The translations under genes were made by a program, and so were the position numbers. Shown here piece after piece: positions 1 to 6,760 of a stretch of DNA of 6,760 bases. The stretch's first letter is position 1; every line of letters starts with the position of its first letter. The notes below the pieces were generated by a model, which was not told where the DNA came from, made no database searches, and was given only the letters and a program-made list of their open reading frames with translations. The DNA lies in assembly GCA_029779995.1 (NCBI GenBank), contig JAKOZM010000092.1, forward strand, positions 1-6,760, read 5' to 3'. Origin of the DNA: Actinomycetes bacterium. GTDB taxonomy: Bacteria; Actinomycetota; Actinomycetes; S36-B12; UBA10799.

Positions 1-1244
1 AGACGCAGCAGCAGGTCGTTCATGCGCGCGATGTCATGTGGGTGCAGTCCGATCGAGGGCTCATCGAAGACATAGGTGATGTCCGTCAGGGATGAGCCGA
101 GGTGGCGAATCATCTTCGTGCGCTGCGCCTCGCCCCCGGACAACGTGCCGGCCGGGCGGTCCAAGGACAGGTAACCCAGGCCGATCTCGGCGAAGGAGTC
201 CAGCAGGTGCCGCAGGCCCGTCAGCAGCGGTGCCACCGACGGCTCATCCAAGCCACGCACCCACCCGGCGAGGTCACTGATCTGCATCGCACACGCGTCG
301 GCGATGCTGATGCCGTCGATCTTCGACGACCGCGCTTCCGGGCTCAGACGGGTGCCCTCACATGCGGGGCAGATGTCGAAGGTGATCGCCCGGTCGACAA
401 ACGCGCGGATGTGCGGCTGCATGGCTTCGCGGTCCTTGGCGAGCATGGATTTCTGGATCTTCGGGATGAGGCCCTCGAACGTGACGTTGATCCCGTCCAC
501 CTTGATCCTGGTCGGCTCCTTGTACAGCAGGTCCTGCATCTGCTTCTTCGTGAAGTCCCCGATCGGCTTGTCCGGATCGAAGAAGCCGCAACCGCGGTAG
601 ATGCGCCCGTACCAGCCGTCCATGGTGTAGCCCGGGATGGTCAGCGCCCCTTCATTGAGGCTCTTGGTGTCATCGAAGAGAGCGCTGAGATCGAAGTCGC
701 TGACCGAACCCATGCCCTCACAGCGAGGACACATCCCCCCGAGTCGGCTGAAGGTGGCCTTCTCCGTCTTGGTCTTGTTTCCCTTCTCCACCGTGATGGC
801 ACCGTGTGCGGTGACCGATGGGATGTTGAAGGAGTACGCGTTCGGCGATCCGATGTGCGGCTGGCCGAGTCGGCTGAACAGGATGCGCAACATCGCGTTG
901 GCATCAGTGGCCGTCCCCACGGTCGAGCGCGGATTGGACCCCATCCGCTCCTGGTCCACGATGATCGCTGTGGTCAGGCCCTCAAGCCGATCCACATCGG
1001 GCCGGGACATGCTGGGCATGAACCCCTGCACGAACGCACTGTAGGTCTCGTTGATCATCCGCTGCGACTCCGCGGCGATGGTGGCGAACACCAGTGAGCT
1101 CTTGCCGGACCCGGACACTCCTGTGAAGACGGTCAGCCGCCGCTTCGGCAGGTCCACAGTGATGTTCTTGAGATTGTTCTCCCGTGCCCCCTGCACGCGG
1201 ATCACGTCGTGACTGTCGGCACGATGTGCGTGACCGGTACTCAT
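1..1244 (-). CDS. UvrA-like ABC ATPase (short UvrA paralogue, UvrA2/DrrC type), 3' end cut by window edge
   Basis: This is the N-terminal 414 residues of a UvrA-family ATPase; the reading frame is still open at the left edge. Visible motifs in order are Walker A GVSGSGKSS (residues 42-50), a CPRC pair (172-175), a CPACEGTRL block (292-300), the ABC signature LSGGEAQR (368-375) and Walker B YVFDEPSIGLHPHD (391-404). All of these match the UvrA first half. Between the LFSRLG segment (about 122-127) and CPRCEG only about 45 residues remain. Canonical UvrA has the UvrB-binding domain and the first CxxC of its zinc module there, so both appear to be missing. That is typical of the short actinobacterial UvrA paralogues, some of which (DrrC of daunorubicin producers) give tolerance to DNA-intercalating drugs. 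The ATG at 1244-1242 is preceded by a GGAGAG ribosome binding site (1248-1253). Canonical UvrA is disfavoured by the missing domain. The role (drug or damage tolerance) is inferred; the family is certain. Confidence 0.93.
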   Translation of the reverse strand, partial: MSTGHAHRADSHDVIRVQGARENNLKNITVDLPKRRLTVFTGVSGSGKSSLVFATIAAESQRMINETYSAFVQGFMPSMSRPDVDRLEGLTTAIIVDQERMGSNPRSTVGTATDANAMLRILFSRLGQPHIGSPNAYSFNIPSVTAHGAITVEKGNKTKTEKATFSRLGGMCPRCEGMGSVSDFDLSALFDDTKSLNEGALTIPGYTMDGWYGRIYRGCGFFDPDKPIGDFTKKQMQDLLYKEPTRIKVDGINVTFEGLIPKIQKSMLAKDREAMQPHIRAFVDRAITFDICPACEGTRLSPEARSSKIDGISIADACAMQISDLAGWVRGLDEPSVAPLLTGLRHLLDSFAEIGLGYLSLDRPAGTLSGGEAQRTKMIRHLGSSLTDITYVFDEPSIGLHPHDIARMNDLLLR

Positions 1245-1260
1245 CTGCTCTCCGTTCGAC

Positions 1261-1346
1261 CCAGGCGGTTGCCCGCCTGGCCTATCTAAGCACTGGACCG
1301 GCGCCCGTGTAGGCGCCCGCGGCCCGGGTACGTGGCGGCAAGCCAC
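1261..1346. repeat. Cluster of three short stem-loops in the divergent intergenic region
   Basis: Three inverted repeats lie in the 119-bp gap between the UvrA-like gene and the small ORF. (1) CCAGGCGG/CCGCCTGG at 1261-1268 and 1273-1280, an 8-bp perfect stem with a 4-nt loop, lies 16 nt upstream of the UvrA-like ATG and so probably in its 5' leader. (2) GGCGCC/GGCGCC at 1300-1305 and 1312-1317 has a 6-nt loop. (3) GTGGC/GCCAC at 1332-1336 and 1342-1346 lies just before the small ORF's ribosome binding site. The stems are read directly from the sequence. A regulatory role (attenuation or operator) is only a possibility, because short GC stems are common in DNA of this composition. Confidence 0.4.
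1307..1331 (+). promoter_or_regulatory. Possible SigB/SigF-type (general stress) promoter for the 44-residue ORF
   Basis: GTGT (1307-1310) is followed after 15 nt by GGGTAC (1326-1331). This resembles the GTTT-N14..16-GGGTA(T/C) pattern of actinobacterial SigB/SigF general-stress promoters, with one mismatch in the -35 box. The -10 lies about 32 nt upstream of the ATG at 1364, a sensible distance for a short leader carrying the GAGGAGA ribosome binding site. A single short motif match in GC-rich DNA is weak evidence. Confidence 0.3.
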
Positions 1347-1363
1347 CCCCGCGAGGAGAACCC

Positions 1364-1498
1364 ATGGACAGCCACGATCGCCCCGAGCCGGTAGCCGGCA
1401 GTCAGCAGAAGAACTCCGACGCGCAGCCGCCGGGGGACATCCAGTCCACTGACCCCAATTCCCAGATCGGCGACGGGGACGAGATCACCTCAGGCTGA
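1364..1498 (+). CDS. Small acidic, probably disordered 44-residue protein (hypothetical)
   Basis: The ATG at 1364 is preceded by a strong ribosome binding site, GAGGAGA (1353-1359), at good spacing, and the frame ends at TGA 1496-1498. The predicted protein is rich in D, E, Q, S, P and G, has no Cys, Trp or Tyr and no hydrophobic stretch. It starts MDSHDRPEP and ends with a strongly acidic segment GDGDEITSG. It is therefore expected to be soluble and intrinsically disordered rather than membrane-bound or enzymatic. I do not recognise a family. It stands alone: the UvrA-like gene is divergent and a repeat-bearing non-coding stretch follows. A weak CAGGCT/AGCCTG inverted repeat (1491-1496 and 1509-1514) overlaps the stop. 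Support for a real gene is the ribosome binding site, the fitting spacing and the possible stress promoter upstream. The short length means chance cannot be excluded. Confidence 0.55.
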   Translation: MDSHDRPEPVAGSQQKNSDAQPPGDIQSTDPNSQIGDGDEITSG

Positions 1499-1558
1499 TT
1501 GCGGGTTTAGCCTGCATCGCTTGCGTTGTGTCCGCCGGGTGATCACCGCGGGCTCCAG

Positions 1559-1620
1559 CCGCGGACTGGGCAGAAGGTGCGAATCCGCACGGCGTGTCGC
1601 AGCACCAACTGCCGAATTGC
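1559..1620. repeat. REPIN-like palindromic repeat, copy 1 (degenerate)
   Basis: This 62-bp unit aligns without gaps to the unit at 1662-1723 and shares long identical blocks such as GGCAGAAGGTGCGAAT and GGCGTGTCGCAGCAC. Its left end reads CTGGGCAG and its right end CTGCCGAA, so the terminal stem is partly eroded (GGCAG still pairs with CTGCC). The second copy keeps the full pairing. The interior GTGC (1577-1580) can pair with GCAC (1601-1604), giving an inner stem. The unit begins at the right arm of a CCGCGG stem-loop. The sequence features are direct observation; calling it REPIN-like (two inverted REP-type ends) is inference from the architecture, and no transposase is in view. Confidence 0.75.
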
Positions 1621-1661
1621 TGACGTTCCCACCCAGCACCGCGCTGCACCCGAACAACCCA

Positions 1662-1723
1662 CCGCGGATTCGGCAGAAGGTGCGAATTCCCGCGGCGTGT
1701 CGCAGCACGAACTGCCGAATTCC
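1662..1723. repeat. REPIN-like palindromic repeat, copy 2 (better preserved)
   Basis: This is the second 62-bp unit, 103 bp downstream of copy 1 and in the same orientation. Its ends form an inverted repeat: TTCGGCAG (1669-1676) against CTGCCGAA (1712-1719), extendable with one unpaired base to GCGGA on the left and TTCCGC on the right (1664-1725). Inside a 3x3 internal loop, GTGC pairs with GCAC. Each end therefore reads TTCGGCAG-NNN-GTGC when viewed inward, the symmetrical layout expected of paired REP sequences. Most differences from copy 1 are substitutions in the left arm and the centre. It lies in the gap downstream of the minus-strand gene 1791-2246 and could also be transcribed into a hairpin at that mRNA's 3' end. 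Confidence 0.78.
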
Positions 1724-1782
1724 GCAACCAGGCCCCCATCGTGGTGATCATGACCGACGACGGGGTCGAGATCGAAGGGTAG

Positions 1783-1800
1783 GGCCGCATCTAGGCGGCC
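1783..1800 (-). terminator. Weak stem-loop over the stop codon of the unknown-function gene
   Basis: GGCCGC (1783-1788) and GCGGCC (1795-1800) form a 6-bp perfect stem with a 6-nt loop that contains the TAG stop at 1793-1791. There is no T-tract. It may be part of a terminator for the minus-strand gene, but such short GC stems are frequent in this DNA. Confidence 0.25.
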
Positions 1801-2246
1801 ACCCTGCCAGTCGTCAGCGGCACGGACCCGCGGGGCGTGACCAGATGGACCCCGATCAGTTTTACCTGACCGGCGAACGCATCGCATATGCTGCGATGCC
1901 AGGCGCGGTCCACGACCGACGGCGTCAGGCTGCCCTCCCGCGACAGCGCCACCAGCGCGGTCGCCCCCGGCAGGCTGCGCGCAATCCCCTCGGCCAGCGT
2001 CCGCAGCGCTTCGGTCATGTCCGGCGGTCGGGGGATCTCGGCATCGTCGTTTTCGATGAGGATCGGCTGCATGGGCCGGAGCTGGTCGTCGCAGACCAGC
2101 ACGAGCAGGGCGCCGTTGATGCGAGCCCGCATGTTCACCAGTAGATCCAGCAGGTCGGCGGTGTGCTGGGCACCGGTCACGGGCAGATCGGGCCAATTGG
2201 GCACGAGGTTGTGAAAGGTCATGACCCTAGCCTTGGCGAAATCCAT
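1791..2246 (-). CDS. Conserved-looking actinobacterial hypothetical protein, 151 residues
   Basis: I chose the ATG at 2246-2244 (MDFAKARVM). It is preceded by AGGA (2253-2256) at about 6 nt spacing, with a GTG immediately before it as an alternative start. The frame stays open further upstream into furA on the opposite strand, but that extension is antisense shadow. A shorter start at 2222 (MTFHNL) is possible. The protein has no signal peptide, membrane segment or Cys-rich motif. It has alternating hydrophobic strands such as GALLVLVCDD and LIGVHLVTP, helical stretches, and a DRAWH motif near the C-terminus. This looks like a small cytosolic alpha/beta domain, with a layout resembling actinobacterial hypothetical proteins, but I cannot name the family or a function. 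It is divergently oriented from furA across a 99-bp gap that contains the dyads, so shared control is possible. Coding status is supported by GC-biased third positions and the ribosome binding site. Confidence 0.75.
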   Translation of the reverse strand: MDFAKARVMTFHNLVPNWPDLPVTGAQHTADLLDLLVNMRARINGALLVLVCDDQLRPMQPILIENDDAEIPRPPDMTEALRTLAEGIARSLPGATALVALSREGSLTPSVVDRAWHRSICDAFAGQVKLIGVHLVTPRGSVPLTTGRVAA

Positions 2247-2292
2247 CACTGTTCCTACCGGCCTGCTGGGATCTGTGGACGGCGCGACACCT

Positions 2293-2322
2293 TTGGACGT
2301 GTCCAATCCTGGACATAGTCCA
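2293..2322. promoter_or_regulatory. Two inverted repeats upstream of furA: candidate FurA operator
   Basis: Two dyads with the same arms lie side by side: TTGGAC-GT-GTCCAA (2293-2306) and TGGAC-ATA-GTCCA (2310-2322), with centres about 16-17 bp apart, that is, one and a half helical turns. A further half-site TGGAC lies at 2276-2280. The second dyad covers the -35 element of the furA promoter, so a protein bound there would block RNA polymerase. In mycobacteria and Streptomyces, FurA homologues bind just upstream of their own gene and repress furA-katG. Assigning these dyads to FurA is inferred from position and symmetry. Another regulator serving the divergent gene is possible. Confidence 0.55.
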
Positions 2323-2338
2323 CGCTTTCGGGTAAGGT
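2310..2338 (+). promoter_or_regulatory. Promoter of the furA-katG operon, predicted leaderless transcript
   Basis: A -35 hexamer TGGACA (2310-2315, one mismatch to TTGACA) is followed by a 17-bp spacer and a -10 hexamer TAAGGT (2333-2338, TANNNT type). Seven bases separate the -10 from the GTG start at 2346, so transcription would begin on or next to the start codon. That fits the absence of a usable Shine-Dalgarno: the only AAGG is within the -10 itself. Leaderless mRNAs are common in actinobacteria. Confidence 0.6.
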
Positions 2339-2345
2339 CACCCGT

Positions 2346-4984
<2,639 letters not shown>

Positions 4985-4994
4985 AGCACCGCCG

Positions 4995-5027
4995 CAGCGC
5001 GCCACCCTCATGTGGGGTGGCGCGCTG
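4995..5027 (+). terminator. Strong stem-loop terminator after katG
   Basis: The left arm 4995-5007 (CAGCGCGCCACCC) and right arm 5015-5027 (GGGTGGCGCGCTG) are perfectly complementary over 13 bp, with a 7-nt loop TCATGTG. The hairpin starts 11 nt after the katG stop. Only a short TCT follows rather than a run of T, as is common for actinobacterial terminators. It probably ends the furA-katG transcript and isolates the next gene. Confidence 0.8.
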
Positions 5028-5042
5028 TCTGGCGTTCGTGGC

Positions 5043-5054
5043 TAGCGTGAGGTC
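5043..5054 (+). promoter_or_regulatory. -10 box for a predicted leaderless amidohydrolase transcript
   Basis: TAGCGT (5043-5048, TANNNT) is followed by 6 nt and then the ATG at 5055, which places the transcription start on the A of the start codon. No good -35 is visible at 16-18 nt, where the terminator stem lies. The GAGG at 5049-5052 is only 2 nt from ATG, too close for normal Shine-Dalgarno use. An in-frame TAG at 5043-5045 rules out a longer N-terminus. Confidence 0.45.
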
Positions 5055-6251
5055 ATGCTGCGTGACCTGTACGAAGACCTGCACCGCCACCCCGAACTGT
5101 CTGGGGAGGAACACCGGACTGCCACGCTGGTCAGCAGGGGTCTGCGCGACCTCGGCATGCAGGTGCACGAGGGTATAGGCGGCACCGGCGTAGTCGGGGT
5201 GCTGGTCAACGGAACGGGCCCGACGGTCTTGCTGCGGGCAGACATGGACGCGCTGCCGGTGACCGAGGACACCGGTCTGCCGTATGCGAGCACTGTCCCG
5301 GGTGTCATGCACGCTTGCGGCCATGACCTGCATGTGACGTGTCTGCTCGGGGCTGCGGGGGAACTCACCTCGAGTCGGCAGGCATGGAGCGGGACGTTGG
5401 TGGTGCTGTTCCAACCCGCAGAGGAAACAGTGTCGGGGGCAGCGGGGATGGTGGCCGACGGTTTGTTCGACAAGGTACCCGTCCCTGATGTGGTCCTCGG
5501 CCAGCACGTGGCCCCGCTGCCCATCGGAGTGATCGGCTTGCGGCCCGGCCCGGCCTTCGCGGCCAGTGACTGCGCGCGCATCACCCTGTACGGCCGCGGC
5601 GGCCACGGTTCGCGTCCCGAGGCGACCGTGGACCCGGTGGTGATGGCCGCGGCAGTCGTGATGCGGCTGCAGGGGATCGTGGCGCGCGAGATCGCCGGGA
5701 TGCAGACTGCCGTGGTCACGGTGGGCGCCGTGCAAGCCGGGACCAAGGCCAACATCATCCCGGACACGGCTGACCTCCTGGTCAACGTCCGCAGCTACGA
5801 CGCAGGGGTGCGCACACACATCCTGTCTGCGATTGAGCGCATAGTCGCAGCCGAAGCACTCGCCTCCGGGGCACCAAGAGAACCGCACGTCGAGTGGTAC
5901 GAGAGCGCGCCGGCCGTCGTCAACGACGAGGTGGCCTGCGATAGGACCCGCTCGGCGCTGGGCACCGTCGCACTGGTGGTAGATCCCGGAACGGTCACCG
6001 GCAGCGAGGACGTGGGCATCTTGGCGGCTGCCGCCGGGGCGCCGTTGGTGTACTGGCTGCTCGGCGGCGCTGACCCGGGGCGATTTGAGGCAGCCTCGAC
6101 GGTAGCCGACATTGCCAAGGTGGTTGGGTCACTGCCGTCGAACCACTCCCCGGAGTACGCCCCGCTACCCGAGCCCACTTTGCAGAACGGCGTTGCCGCG
6201 CTCGTGGTGGCCGCACGGGCCTGGCTGGCGAGCCCGCCGCAGCGATCGTGA
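5055..6251 (+). CDS. M20D-family metallo-amidohydrolase (N-acyl amino acid / hippurate hydrolase type)
   Basis: This 398-residue protein has all the landmarks of the M20D amidohydrolases, dinuclear metal enzymes that hydrolyse N-acyl or aryl-acyl amino acid amides. The landmarks are HRHPELSG (10-17), RADMDALP (61-68), MHACGHD (85-91, ligands Cys88 and His90), FQPAEE (119-124, catalytic base Glu123 and ligand Glu124), GQHV (149-152, ligand His151), GRGGHGSRPEATVDPV (180-195, start of the dimerisation domain, substrate-contacting His184), SEDV (317-320) and NHSPEYAP (363-370, C-terminal metal ligand His364). The Cys in HACGHD marks M20D rather than ArgE/DapE types, which use other ligands. There is no signal peptide, so it is cytosolic. 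The substrate cannot be read from sequence; relatives cleave hippurate, N-acetyl-amino acids or auxin conjugates. The start at 5055 is fixed by an upstream in-frame stop and gives the normal N-terminus. It lies downstream of the katG terminator with its own apparent promoter, so a peroxide-response role is not implied. Confidence 0.94.
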   Translation: MLRDLYEDLHRHPELSGEEHRTATLVSRGLRDLGMQVHEGIGGTGVVGVLVNGTGPTVLLRADMDALPVTEDTGLPYASTVPGVMHACGHDLHVTCLLGAAGELTSSRQAWSGTLVVLFQPAEETVSGAAGMVADGLFDKVPVPDVVLGQHVAPLPIGVIGLRPGPAFAASDCARITLYGRGGHGSRPEATVDPVVMAAAVVMRLQGIVAREIAGMQTAVVTVGAVQAGTKANIIPDTADLLVNVRSYDAGVRTHILSAIERIVAAEALASGAPREPHVEWYESAPAVVNDEVACDRTRSALGTVALVVDPGTVTGSEDVGILAAAAGAPLVYWLLGGADPGRFEAASTVADIAKVVGSLPSNHSPEYAPLPEPTLQNGVAALVVAARAWLASPPQRS

Positions 6252-6361
6252 GCCGTGCTGGGACACCCGCCGCGGCGGATCACACCTTCTGCGGCTGACG
6301 GGCAGGCAGTGCAGGATCTGAACCTCGTGCAGGCCCGTTTCCCACATTGCCTCGACTGTTG

Positions 6362-6381
6362 GTGCCGCGGCGACGCGGCAC
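6362..6381. terminator. Stem-loop between convergent genes, probable bidirectional terminator
   Basis: GTGCCGCG (6362-6369) and CGCGGCAC (6374-6381) form a perfect 8-bp stem closed by a GCGA loop (GNRA type on the plus strand). It sits 13 nt beyond the stop of the minus-strand gene and about 110 nt beyond the amidohydrolase stop, where convergent transcripts would meet. There is no T-tract on either side. The rest of 6252-6394 holds a CCGCCGCGGCGG palindrome (6267-6278) and no gene that I can support. Confidence 0.5.
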
Positions 6382-6394
6382 GAAGCCCGTGCGA

Positions 6395-6760
6395 TCAGGC
6401 TCGCGCGGCCGCCATCTCGGCCAATTCGACGGCCTGCTCCTCTGTGGCCCCCTCCACACCGATCTGCACCAGGATGAAGCGGCCCTGGGCAAGGATGCCG
6501 ATGACCGGTGACTGGGTCCCCTCGTTGATCACGATGTACGCCTTGTCCGCCCCAGCGACCGCCACGTCCTTGGGGTCGCCGCCGAAGTAGGCCGGCGCGA
6601 GATCCTGGTTCGTGGTGTAGGACTCCTGGCCGTCGAGCAACGACGTACCCACATCCACGATCGACACCGGCAGTTCCACCCCGGTGCTGTCGTCGGTCAT
6701 CGTAAAGTTGCAGGTCACGATGTCCCGGGTGTCGTCGGCATTCTGCGTGCCCGCTTCGAA
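6395..6760 (-). CDS. C-terminal part of a hypothetical protein (possibly exported), N-terminus outside the window
   Basis: The C-terminal 121 residues end at TGA (6397-6395), and the frame stays open to the right edge. A GTG at 6718-6716 could be read as a start, but the 14 codons before it continue in the same style (FEAGTQNADDTRDI) and no ribosome binding site precedes it. The true N-terminus therefore lies beyond the window. Visible features are one cysteine (VTCNFTM), alternating beta-strand-like segments (VELPVSIVDVG, KAYIVINEG, ILVQIGVEG) and a final Ala/Glu-rich helix (TEEQAVELAEMAAARA). The pattern is reminiscent of small exported actinobacterial domains such as DUF3558-type lipoproteins, with a central cysteine-containing strand and a late helix. 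That is a weak resemblance: the lipobox or signal peptide, if any, is not in view. It converges on the amidohydrolase gene. Coding status is well supported by composition and length; the function is unknown. Confidence 0.72.
   Translation of the reverse strand, partial: FEAGTQNADDTRDIVTCNFTMTDDSTGVELPVSIVDVGTSLLDGQESYTTNQDLAPAYFGGDPKDVAVAGADKAYIVINEGTQSPVIGILAQGRFILVQIGVEGATEEQAVELAEMAAARA

Larger units (their letters stand above)
1499..1790. other. Non-coding, repeat-bearing intergenic stretch
   Basis: This 292-bp stretch lies between the small ORF and the 3' end of the unknown-function gene on the minus strand. It contains a 10-bp palindrome GGTGATCACC (1538-1547), a CCGCGG/CCGCGG stem-loop (1546-1551 and 1559-1564), and two 62-bp direct repeat copies described separately. 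Open frames through it exist on both strands, but none has a ribosome binding site. The two repeat copies are 103 bp apart, which is not a multiple of three, so any frame reads them in different phases. I see no gene here. Confidence 0.7.

Noticed and set aside
102..1097. 331-codon plus-strand frame
   Set aside because: It is antisense to the UvrA-like ATPase, whose Walker A, signature and Walker B motifs identify the real coding strand.
1559..1723. Integron attC sites or a CRISPR mini-array
   Set aside because: There are no attC-type core ends or integrase gene. There are only two units, each internally palindromic with a single 41-bp gap, so there is no regular repeat-spacer pattern and no cas gene.
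1729..1782. Short plus-strand frame ending MTDDGVEIEG then TAG
   Set aside because: It resembles a protein C-terminus, but no upstream coding frame, start or ribosome binding site supports it, and the frame upstream runs through the repeat. It could be a remnant; not supportable as a gene.
1485..1790. Minus-strand frames with a repeated peptide (NSAV-AATRR-SHLLP)
   Set aside because: They translate the non-coding 62-bp DNA repeats. The 103-bp period changes phase between copies and there is no ribosome binding site, so the peptides are spurious.

Overview
The window reads as chromosomal DNA from a high-GC Actinomycetota bacterium. The evidence is the strongly GC-biased third codon positions, GTG and TTG start codons, TANNNT-type -10 boxes placed directly on start codons (leaderless mRNAs), and protein families in their typical actinobacterial arrangement: furA directly upstream of katG, and a short UvrA paralogue. 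I cannot assign a genus. No tRNA, rRNA, CRISPR array, insertion sequence or phage gene is visible.

Layout. Positions 1-1244 (minus strand) hold the N-terminal 414 residues of a UvrA-like ABC ATPase that runs off the left edge. It is divergent from a 44-residue acidic small ORF (1364-1498, plus strand), and the gap between them carries three small hairpins and a possible general-stress sigma factor promoter. Positions 1499-1790 have no gene but contain two 62-bp direct copies of a palindromic, REPIN-like repeat. A 151-residue protein of unknown function follows on the minus strand (1791-2246), divergent from furA.

The core is the furA-katG operon. furA (2346-2768) appears to be leaderless and is preceded by two TGGAC/GTCCA dyads, one of them covering its -35 element. 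It is followed after 20 nt by katG (2789-4984), which has a perfect AGGAGG ribosome binding site and a TTG start. A perfect 13-bp stem-loop after katG is the likely operon terminator. Next comes an M20D-family amidohydrolase (5055-6251), also apparently leaderless and therefore probably its own transcription unit. The right edge holds the C-terminal 121 residues of a minus-strand protein of unknown function (6395-6760), convergent with the amidohydrolase across a short gap with a GCGA-loop hairpin.

Working together. FurA homologues are redox- and metal-responsive repressors that control katG and themselves, and KatG removes H2O2 and peroxides. This pair is a peroxide-defence module with visible regulatory DNA. 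The UvrA-like ATPase (DNA or drug-damage tolerance) fits a stress theme, but there is no direct link. The amidohydrolase looks metabolic and independent. I found no convincing undescribed multi-gene system. The items most worth a second look are the paired REPIN-like repeats, the furA operator/leaderless promoter architecture, and the small ORF with its possible stress promoter.
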